Below, piece after piece: positions 39,324-47,800 of a stretch of DNA of 64,000 nucleotides (the first letter of the stretch is position 1; each line of letters starts with the position of its first letter). This stretch comes from Phytophthora colocasiae (Eukaryota; Oomycota; Peronosporomycetes; Peronosporales; Peronosporaceae): positions 1,178,001 to 1,242,000 of the forward strand of contig JAGKQI010000103.1 in assembly GCA_018806915.1 (NCBI GenBank), read 5' to 3'. The notes below the pieces were generated by a model. The model made no database searches. It saw only the letters and a program-made list of their open reading frames with translations, and was not told the origin of the DNA. The translations under genes and the position numbers were made by a program.

Positions 39324-39574
39324 TCGCTCTCCAACGTCGGGAAATCTATTTTAAGAGGAATCTCAATGTGAAAGGTAGGCAGTGCGATCTCATTGGTTTG
39401 AAAAATCAAAATGAACACATTTGATTCGTTCTAGAAGGGGTCTGACCGGACCCCTTAAAATGGCACGGTAGTTAAAGGGTTAAAGCCAAGTATCTTGCAA
39501 TGGGGTAAGTTATGACGTAAAAGTACCGTGAGTTACGTGTTTGGTGTCATGAATTTCGGTAGACAAGGGGTTAA

Positions 39575-40868
39575 AGCCGGGAAGACTGGAGTCGGTAAAG
39601 TGTTCACCGATGTTGTGAATCGGGGCGGCAGTATCAACGTGCTCAACTGGCAGAACCTCAAGTACAGGAAATTCAATCTCAAGGCTCGCGATACGATCAA
39701 CGCTATCCCGATGTCTCCGATCAATGAGGCTAAAGCTGTGCTGTTGTTTGACGACCGCCTCCCTACTATTGTGTCGTCCTACCACCAAAAAACGCTGGTG
39801 ATTGCTTCAAATTCTTCGGATAAAAATGCCCACCCTGTAGCTTATGTAGGCGGGTTGGATCTTGCGAATGATCGTTGGGATACCATTTACCACAACAACT
39901 CGGCGATTCGAGATGCAAGTGGTATTACATTTAAGAATCAAGGATGGCTTGATGGTCATATTCGGATTCACGGACCCGCAGCGAAGGATGTGGCCAACAA
40001 CTTTGTGGCTCGATGGAACTCGGACTATTTACCCAGTCAAAGCATCAAGGACGACTTACTGGACTTTGAGAACCCGCCGTACGAACACATCCCGCCTATA
40101 AATTATGCCAGTAGCAACACGACGGCCACACTAGGCAAACAGAGTATCCAGATCACACGGACTTTCAGTTGTAAGTATAAACACTACAAGGAATTCGCAC
40201 CTCGAGGAGAGAATTCCCTGTTCCAGGCGCGGTTGAAGGCTATCAAGAACGCCAAGAACTTCATTTACATCGAGGATCAGTATTTTATCCTCGTGCCGGA
40301 ACTCCTGGATGCTATTATGGAGGTGATGCCGACGATCCAACGGTTAATTGTCGTTGCAAACCCTCAAACAAATCCGTTTTCAAACGCAGGGTACATCAAA
40401 TACCTGTACGAGATGGTGTCGCCTATCCGAGAGAAGTACCCGAACAAGTTCAAGATCTACACGACCAAGGCGGACCGTAAACTTATGATCCACACGAAGG
40501 TTGTGATCATTGATGATGTCTACTTGTCAGTTGGCTCGGCTAACTGGAACAGGCGGAGTATGACGTCAGACCCAGAGCTGAACGCGGAGGTGGTGGATGC
40601 TGAGACCGTGAAATCCCCCGAAGGCGTCACAGTAGGCAAGTTGCCACGTGATTTTCGGATCCGAAAGTTCATGGAGATGACAGGACGAAGCTATGACGAG
40701 CTTGACGCCATGACATTCATCGAAGCTGCGAACCAATTCGCGGTAGCTGCATCTGATAGTTCAACTATCTTGGCCAATTTGGAGATTGAACATCATGCGT
40801 ATTTCTTCGTTATTACAGATACAATTCGCAAGGTATCGGACCCACAGGATACCTGTACGTACACATAG
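39575..40868 (+). pseudogene. Secreted PLD-like gene, 3' part (disrupted)
   Basis: 431 codons resume directly after the piggyBac 1 TTAA. The first phosphodiesterase motif is HQKTLVI with no Asp at the expected place, followed by YVGGLDLANDRWDT. The second is HTKVVIIDD with an intact HxKxxxxD, followed by SVGSANWNRRSM. These are hallmarks of the secreted PLD-like family of Phytophthora, thought to act on host or environmental phospholipid. Joining 27102 to 39575 at a single TTAA leaves the halves one base out of frame, so excision alone would not restore the gene. Confidence 0.82.
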
Positions 40869-40931
40869 AAGCAAAATAAATCTACACGATGTTGAATATT
40901 AGGGCGACTGCGCTGTTATCACTCGCTAAAC

Positions 40932-41570
40932 TTATATCGAAGTTGGTCCTTCGATACTCTCAGGTCCTGAAGTCCAGCCACGCTTTACAACTGGACCAAT
41001 GTCGGACAATCGAAAGTTGTTCTGAAGACGAATCGCCAGTGAGGAAAGGGATGGAGCTTGATGGGGGATATCCCCATCCGAGGTGTCATTGTCGTCGTGG
41101 GAAACACTTGTTGGGTCCTCACTGTCGGAATCCTCGAACGAGAAACTGCTATTGCTTGAGAAGGGGCTGTAATTGTACGTAGTTCTCTTGGTCCAGTATT
41201 CGTAGGGTTCATCACTGTCACTTTCATCCAGGAAAATGCTGTCAGAATCGGACGAGCTCAAGTCCAAGAAGTCTGTGCGCTTCTATTCGGTTGGTCCTCA
41301 GTCTCAGTGCAGTCACATTTTGCGTCATGGTCAGTCTGGGCATCGCCTTGTGTTGTCAAAACTGGCAGGAGAATGCTTTCGTTTGCCGAGTGAAGGGATT
41401 CCAAGTCCCAATCCTCGTCTTGAGTTGGTAGCACGTGCGTTGGTGCACTGTTGCAGATACGCGGGTGGGAACGACTTTCAGTACGCTTACGTGGAAAGAG
41501 ACTGATCGATCGGAAGCCCTGGCGGCCCATAGTGAACTTCTTGATATGGTCTAACCAGGAATACAAGAAA
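40932..41570 (-). CDS. Possible 3' exons of the ankyrin-type gene
   Basis: Two Ser/Asp-rich open segments (about 41540-41300 and 41260-40932). They can join the upstream gene: a GTGTCT donor at about 41595 and GGTTAG acceptor at about 41545 are in phase, and a 44-nt GTGACT...CACAG interval near 41265-41310 is also in phase. The added tail would be about 190 residues with runs of Ser, Asp and Glu and no domain. The introns would be unusually short, so these may instead be 3' UTR. Confidence 0.35.
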
Positions 41571-41589
41571 TGAATGTTTTTCTTATTTT

Positions 41590-42877
41590 CTAGACACTCA
41601 GGTGTGGCAATCTTAGATATCCTTCAAGCGAGTTAATATGCACACAGAGATCACCGATGGATGCCGGTGGAGGTCTAATACGTCTTTGCCACACTTGAGA
41701 ATCGTAACGTTTTAATCCACCTGCATCGGGCAAGTCGAAGTGTTCAGCATTTTCGCTTCCAGTGTTATTCTGCCCGCTAAAAAGCCGAATATCTTGAGCA
41801 ATCTGCAGCCAAGTAGTCATTGCTGAATCAAAGAACACAGCTCGTGTTTCATCTTCTTCCTGATCCTTTCGTCGTGTAGTAGCTTTAAACAGTGGGAACC
41901 ACCGCCGGAAGATCGTCGAAAGGTCCTGCGACTTCCGCTCAACAGTCCATTCTTTCAGTAACTTGTATCTGGCCTGGTGAATATCACCATTGCATTCTGC
42001 AAGCAGAAACAGTGCCACTCGAATGCCATCACGCGACACTGCAACTCGAAATCGTTCTGCAATGGCTACAGCCACTCGTACAAGACCTCCAAATGCAGGA
42101 TCGGAAGATCGTACATCGTACAATACGCGCACCAATGCAGCAACTTCTTGTTGTCCTTCGAACATCCACAATGGCCAAATACGTCTCAATGATCGTACCA
42201 ACCGATGAACCTTAGGTTCATCCCGATAACTGGAGCCGAAAACCTCGTGAACATCGTCTATCGTTGCGAGTAGGAGCTGTAAGGAGCAGTTATCCCCTAC
42301 AGTATCTCGTGGAAGTTCTCCCTTGAAATTTGGTGTAGTTGTAGGCAATGGAGGAGGAACCACTTGGTCTACTGCTGCACTACCGGTTGGTGCATTATTC
42401 ATACTACCTGCAGTGCCAGGGGTAGTTGTCTTCAGTGACTTCTGATAGTCAGTAAGTAGCATAAACTCTACCACCTCTGCATGTCCAAGTCGAACTGAAA
42501 TGTGAAGTAGTGTGTCTCCTAATGCCAATTTGCCTCGCTCTACAGCTGAGTAGAACTCCATTTTCTCGTCCTGCAGTTCATTAAGCCGCTCTTCTCTTTC
42601 CAGTGAATCTGTCAGCGTCTCTAGATGTGTCTGCTCCTGCATGCAAATGTCCAAGTACGTGGCTCGAGAGATCTGCAGTCCACGTAGTTCCGAACGGTAA
42701 ACAGTTCGCAGCATCTCGACATCTCCGTGATACGTTGCCACCACCTGATTCGAAGGTTAAAATCATCAACAACTGGTGTCAAAATGAAGATACAAATACA
42801 AGTAAAGCGAATTATGAACAGACCATTTGCCGGAACTGCACAGCTTCGTCAGGAGGAGCGCTGTGCGTTTGCCCCAT
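41590..42877 (-). CDS. Putative N-myristoylated ankyrin-type protein
   Basis: Exon 1 (42877-42824) encodes 18 residues beginning MGQTHS, a good N-myristoylation signal. After a 79-nt intron (GTCTGT...AATCAG, a weak donor) exon 2 runs 42744-41590. Product 402 aa. Ankyrin-like helices are visible near residues 20-45 and 90-125 (GDTLLHISVRLGHAEVVEFML). A Pro/Thr linker follows, then a helical C-terminus without a known domain. The acyl signal suggests membrane attachment. Convergent with the PLD-like gene, divergent from kinesin. The gene may extend further 3' through short introns. Confidence 0.65.
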
Positions 42878-42987
42878 GCTTTCAAGCTTACAGACAATGC
42901 ACATGAAAGGACACATGGCTACATTTTCGGCACGAAAATGGCTTCACAATTGAACGACTCGTTGTGCTTGACTTACAAAGAATAAGA

Positions 42988-43005
42988 GCTCATTTTCACC
43001 CAATC
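42988..43005 (+). promoter_or_regulatory. Oomycete-type initiator before kinesin
   Basis: GCTCATTTTCACCCAATC, 36 bases before the kinesin ATG, resembles the oomycete core promoter initiator (GCTCATTYY-type) in sequence and position. Confidence 0.5.
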
Positions 43006-43040
43006 ATATTTGTTGATACAGTCTCCTTAGCACTTCTCGC

Positions 43041-45968
43041 ATGCCGACTCGGATCGACGCCTCGGAGGCTTCGGGGCCGCTTTCGCTGTCCCCCGCGCCG
43101 TCCCCGACCTCATCCACGTCTTCTACGTCCTCTCTAGATGCTTTTTTAGCCTCGGAAGACCCAAATCCGCAGCTTCCACCGCCTCAAATGACCGCACACC
43201 GCATTATCTACGGTCGCAACGTTATTCAAGTGCCTTTGAAGCAACAGGAGAGCAATGAATATGTGAATCTGGTCCTGTCTCAGCTCGAGTTCGACGCTAT
43301 GGCGGTTCATGTCCCTCAGTACGAAGAATTGCCGCCTGAGGAACTTTTAGAGCGCATCACCCAGCTTTTAAAGGACCAGGAGAGCAAGAAACGCCAACGA
43401 CTGGGCTCGAGCAGCTCCATTACGTCCAATGACACACCAACCGCAGGTTCGGACTCTATTGCAGCCTTCCAAGGACGACTTTTAGAGCTTGAGTACGAAC
43501 GGAAAAGGCTTCAGACCAAGTTGAAAGGCTCAAAAGCTTTGCAGATTAGTCTGACGGAGGAGAATACGACACTGAGAGTGCAGTTGGACCAGGCAGAGCA
43601 AGATCTAGTTGACATTGAGGGGTTGATGCAGGAGAACGAACTGCTGAGGTACCAGACGCTGCATCTAGGAGGAGACGTTGCCAAATGGAAGAACGTCGCG
43701 GTGAAGGCTGTTAACGAGTTGAGGACTTTGAAACAGGAGGTGATAGCGCTGAAGACGCAGATGAAGGATGATCGGAATGAAATGAGCTTAACAGTTGAAG
43801 ACGCTATGGGTATGGTGGTGGAGGATGTGAACAGAAGGGAACAGGTCCTCCAGCAAAGCTATTTGGCTGAAAAGAGGGAGAGAGAGGTGATGGCTGAGAA
43901 GTATTATGAACTATCAGGAAGAATCCGTGTGTTCTGTCGTTTAAGACCTGGAAAAGGCAGCGAGGAAGAAGCCAAGACGCCAGCGTTGGTCATGCCGCGA
44001 CCGAATAACTTACTCGTGGCTAGTTCTGGCAAGGAGTTCGCCTTTGATCAAGTATTTGGACCGCATAGTACTCAGGCAGACGTGTACATGCAGATTGAGC
44101 CGCTCATTGCGTCCTTCACCGATGGATACAACGCCTGCATTATGGCGTACGGACAGACGGGGTCTGGCAAGACTCACACGATGGTAGGCAACGACCAAGG
44201 TCCCTTAGAACACCGAGCTAACGGTCTTACGGTCCATGCCAATGCTGGTATGATCCCTCGAGCGCTGCAGCAGGTGTTCTCGATGGTGAAGAAGCGTCAA
44301 ATGACGTACGTGGATTCTCTTCGTGTTAGTATGGTGGAGATTTACAACGATCAGATCTTGGACCTCCTCCAGGGTGGTAAGAACGCTGTGGCAAAGAGCG
44401 AAGTGGACATTATCGAGCGTGACGTGAGTGGCTATCCACAAGTCGATGCGGTGATGCGGGACGGAAACGCCAACAGAAACATTGCCGCCACCAAGATGAA
44501 CTTGGAGAGTAGCCGTTCCCACGCTCTCGTATTCTTGCACCTTGATAGCCGACATCGTGAGACTCACGAGGTGCGCACTAGTACGTTATGCCTGGCTGAT
44601 CTGGCTGGTTCCGAGCGAATTTCTCGGAGTCAAGTGGAAGGAGATCGCTTGAGGGAGACGCAACACATCAACAAGTCATTGGCAGCTCTCGGAGATGTGG
44701 TCTACGCTCTTCAGCATAAAGCGAAGCACACACCTTACCGGAACTCTAAGCTTACGTATATGCTTCGTGACATGCTTTCGGGCCAAGCTAAAACCCTTCT
44801 GATGCTCCAGTTGAGTCCTGATACGGAAGATGTGGAGGAGACGACCTGCTCGCTACAGTTTGGGGCTCGTGTGAGCCAGGTGCAGATGGGTGCTGTGAAA
44901 CCGAGTGTGGAGAGTGGCGCACTTTTCAAACTTCAAGAGCATAACCGAGCTCTCGAAAGTAAGACGCTGGCGATGGAGGCTCAACTGAACGCATTGCAAC
45001 AAGAGTATCAACAACAAGGAGATGAGTTACGTGAAACACAAAGTAGCAAGGAAACAGTAGAACGACAGCTTTGGCTACTTGGCGGTAGACAACGGAAGGC
45101 TGCAGATGAACTGGAGCACGAGCAATTTACTCCCGAGGATGGTTCTCTGTCGCCGTCTCGACCTCCGAGCCCAACTCCTTCGGCTAAGTCAGGTCGCAGT
45201 GTGTCATCCACGACGTCGGCGCGTTCAACACGGTCTGGACGGTCGGTTCGATCCGGACAAACTTCAACACCTCAACGGGCTACAACGCGTCGATCTCAAG
45301 TGCCATCCTCATCGCGGCTTTCAGGTACCTCAAGACCTTCGACTGCCAGTGGTCCAGGTACCAATTCTTCTACAGCATCTCGGCTTCGACGTCCGGAATC
45401 GATGTCTGAGCGTGAAGAACGGCGCAAATCCCTGTCGGCAGCTACTCGCGATCGAGTGGTGGACCCAGATCTACGCCGCAAGTCCCTGTCTGCCACCGGT
45501 GCCCGCCGAATCACGGACCAAGATGATCGACGTAAGTCGTTGTCAACACTTCAGACACGCTCAATGTCAGGATTGACAACGCCTCGATCTCGAACAAAAG
45601 AAGCGCCATTATCTGAAGGACGAGTGCCACTACACCCTCCTGCTAGAAGACCAGCAGGATCCCCGTCGACTCCAGCTTCTTCGAGACAAAGCTCTTCAGC
45701 TAGTCGACTGTCGAGACCTCGTTCTGCTAAGACGTTGGGGTCTTCTACACCTCCAGCCTCTTCTCCGTCTTCTGTTTCATCAGCAGAAAGTAAATCTTCA
45801 CGCACGCTGCATCGAACAAATTCTTCAAGAACCCCAACGAGAGCTGCTACGTCTACACCGAAGACCGAGATGCGTCGCTCCTCTCTGAATACTCGGAGCT
45901 CGTCTTCGACGACTCCATCTCCAGCACGACGAGCGGCCAGCTCTCAATCAGGCTTCGGATGGAAGTAA
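43041..45968 (+). CDS. Kinesin-14-type motor protein
   Basis: 975 aa, no intron. Residues 140-285 form a coiled coil that leads directly into the motor by the SGRIRVFCRLRP neck, the mark of kinesin-14 (minus-end-directed) proteins. The motor (about 290-625) has P-loop GQTGSGKT, switch I NLESSRSHA, switch II DLAGSE and YRNSKLT. After the motor comes a short coil and a 250-residue Ser/Arg/Pro-rich tail (about 720-975) with three RRKSLS units near 793-845 that look like basophilic kinase sites. A long tail after the motor is unusual for kinesin-14, where the motor is normally near the C-terminus. Likely role: spindle or flagellar microtubule organisation. Confidence 0.88.
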   Translation: MPTRIDASEASGPLSLSPAPSPTSSTSSTSSLDAFLASEDPNPQLPPPQMTAHRIIYGRNVIQVPLKQQESNEYVNLVLSQLEFDAMAVHVPQYEELPPEELLERITQLLKDQESKKRQRLGSSSSITSNDTPTAGSDSIAAFQGRLLELEYERKRLQTKLKGSKALQISLTEENTTLRVQLDQAEQDLVDIEGLMQENELLRYQTLHLGGDVAKWKNVAVKAVNELRTLKQEVIALKTQMKDDRNEMSLTVEDAMGMVVEDVNRREQVLQQSYLAEKREREVMAEKYYELSGRIRVFCRLRPGKGSEEEAKTPALVMPRPNNLLVASSGKEFAFDQVFGPHSTQADVYMQIEPLIASFTDGYNACIMAYGQTGSGKTHTMVGNDQGPLEHRANGLTVHANAGMIPRALQQVFSMVKKRQMTYVDSLRVSMVEIYNDQILDLLQGGKNAVAKSEVDIIERDVSGYPQVDAVMRDGNANRNIAATKMNLESSRSHALVFLHLDSRHRETHEVRTSTLCLADLAGSERISRSQVEGDRLRETQHINKSLAALGDVVYALQHKAKHTPYRNSKLTYMLRDMLSGQAKTLLMLQLSPDTEDVEETTCSLQFGARVSQVQMGAVKPSVESGALFKLQEHNRALESKTLAMEAQLNALQQEYQQQGDELRETQSSKETVERQLWLLGGRQRKAADELEHEQFTPEDGSLSPSRPPSPTPSAKSGRSVSSTTSARSTRSGRSVRSGQTSTPQRATTRRSQVPSSSRLSGTSRPSTASGPGTNSSTASRLRRPESMSEREERRKSLSAATRDRVVDPDLRRKSLSATGARRITDQDDRRKSLSTLQTRSMSGLTTPRSRTKEAPLSEGRVPLHPPARRPAGSPSTPASSRQSSSASRLSRPRSAKTLGSSTPPASSPSSVSSAESKSSRTLHRTNSSRTPTRAATSTPKTEMRRSSLNTRSSSSTTPSPARRAASSQSGFGWK

Positions 45969-46027
45969 GTCTTAATTCTCCAGTCGATAACATAATTTAC
46001 AGCAGTCGTGTGTATTCGGTTAGTGAT

Positions 46028-47552
46028 CTACATCCTCCAGAACTGTCGGGGAGAAATTAGAGTGTTATCAAGACTCTTCTGCACGTTTCGATGTTCTTGC
46101 AGTTCTTGTTCGTACGCCCTGCTCAAGAAATAGTCTATGAGTGAAAAGCTTAGAAAGATACAAAGTCGGCACACGTACTGGAGAGCAAGCTTGACACGCT
46201 CCTCTGTAGTTGGTAGCAGCTGATTCAACGCCGGTGATCGTGTGGTATACGTGCTCTTCATGGAGATACGAGGATTCAGCAAGTTGCAAGGCCGGATAGA
46301 ACATGCAGGCTCTCTTGTTGATACGTCAGTGTCCAGGGCGTCTACATCCAAAGTGTGTCGAGGACTCATGACAGCTTCCAGTTGTCGACGACGGTCCTCG
46401 CTTCGCTGTGTCCGGATACGATCACGCAACGCCTGGGAGAGCTCCATATTGCGAGCTGCTCGGTTCTTCGTGGCTTGAAGTTCAGCCACAATGCGGCGCA
46501 CTGGCACGGACGGAGAAAAGTGCGAGATACGAGACTTAGGCACCTCGAAGACGGACGGTCCAGGCGGCATGTCCCTCGGTATAGCAGCAGGTGAACTCTG
46601 CATCTTCTTGGAGCCCGTACCGTTGGAGTTGTTAGGATTTGCGAGACTCGAGCCGTTGCAATTTCCTCCGGTTCCAATACTTGCCAGAAGGGATCTGGTT
46701 CCCGGGTGCGTTGAACTTGAAGCGTCTTGAGATTCCGGGGAGGTAGTCGTTGCCTGCGCATCCTGGTAAGCTGTAGTCGCGTGCAACTTGATGTTGGCAC
46801 TGAATTGAGCTCCACGAAATAGAAACCCAAGCTCCTCTTCAATTGGGCGCCAGTGATCTGCTGCAACTCCGAGCTTTACCACTGAACAGACGAAGAAATA
46901 GACGCATTCGAAGAAGCGCTCGTCCTCTTTGTGCTTCTCAAAGTTGCTGCAGTGGAGAACGAGACGAGCGTACGTAGTTGACATGGAGCGAGAACAACTT
47001 TGTTGGGCTTCTAGAGCTCGTCTCACTCGCTCCTTTTGCTCAGTCACACTCTGTGCTTGCTGTTGCGATTGCTCATCATCTTCATCACGATCTTTCGTCT
47101 CGTTATCGATACAGCGTTTTCGATCTTGCAGCAGTTGGGCCAGTTCCTTTTCTAGGGTCTTCACCTTTACAAATGCCAGTGAATATCCGATAGCCGCACG
47201 AACAAAGAGAAACATAACGTCTACGAAAAAAAATGAACTCAGACAAAACTTCAATGCTTAGATGGGAAAACACTAGCGCTTACCGGTCTTGTGGAAGTCG
47301 ACGAACTTGTGCGGTAGATGGAATTGACCATTGCGCCAACTATACTCGATCTCGGAATAAATATCATCTGCATCCACAACAATGAGTCACAACGATCAAA
47401 CATCACCCTGTATTGCAGCTCACCCATCCTCTTCCGGATGTCATCGGAAGAACCTCGCACTGGTGCAGGCTGTCTGAAGCATTTTAACTCTTGATCAATA
47501 ATACAAGACCAAACAAAAACACATCATGGCACGTACTCTGGCTGTTGGCCAT
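46028..47552 (-). CDS. PPP1R36-like protein (possible PP1 regulator)
   Basis: Five exons: 47552-47533, 47473-47424, 47367-47284, 47220-46179 and 46118-46028; all four introns are 56-63 nt, GT..AG and in phase, giving 428 aa. The joined N-terminus reads DDIYSEIEYSWRNG and FVDFHKT, invisible in any single frame. A region around residues 140-180 (FFECVYFFVCSV, then WRPIEEELGFLFRG) resembles the domain of PPP1R36, a protein phosphatase 1 regulator linked to sperm and cilia. The middle is Ser/Asn-rich and the C-terminus basic and helical. The family link is from memory and moderate; the exon structure is well supported. Confidence 0.6.
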
Positions 47553-47800
47553 TCCGGCTAGCGCTGCTTCGGCTCATTGGGGGACTTCGGCTCACAGGGG
47601 GCTGCAATGCTGGCATCTCTTCTCAATCTGTCCGTCAAAATTCACACTGGAATTGCCACGTCTCCACTCCAAAATCGACAAAAATAACAGCAAACTACGA
47701 GATAAAGGTCAACACATATTTCCTCTTCATAGATGGATACCTGCACAGTCAGTAGCTGTTCTTCGATCTTCAAGTAAAGCCAGATTTCCCCGCTGAGAGT

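Larger units (their letters stand above)
36612..39479 (+). mobile_element. piggyBac element 2, apparently intact (2.9 kb)
   Basis: Flanked by TTAA at 36608-36611 and 39480-39483. Ends are inverted with 13 of 14 matches: CCCTTTAGCTACCG on the left and the complement of CCCTTTAACTACCG on the right. Subterminal GGGGTCC...GAGACC and GAGGTCC...GAGACC motifs sit at 36635-36650 and 36730-36746, with a related AGGGGTCT/GGACCCCTT inverted pair at 39436-39456. It carries an uninterrupted transposase. It sits inside piggyBac 1 and is therefore younger than it. Confidence 0.9.
27103..39570 (+). mobile_element. piggyBac element 1 with nested insertions (12.5 kb)
   Basis: Flanked by TTAA (27099-27102 and 39571-39574), the invariant piggyBac target. 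The ends are inverted: 27103-27117 CCCCTTGTCTACCGA and its exact complement at 39556-39570. A subterminal 14-mer ACGTCATAACTTAC occurs at 27148-27161 and inverted at 39505-39518. Inside lie its own interrupted transposase gene, a 5.1-kb LTR element, a pogo-like remnant and a complete second piggyBac. Subtracting the LTR element and second piggyBac leaves about 4.4 kb, which still includes the pogo-like remnant and is long for a single piggyBac. Confidence 0.9.

Noticed and set aside
27103..39570. Whole 12.5-kb block as a single giant transposon
   Set aside because: Separate TTAA and TATC duplications, separate inverted ends and exact frame restoration show distinct nested insertions.
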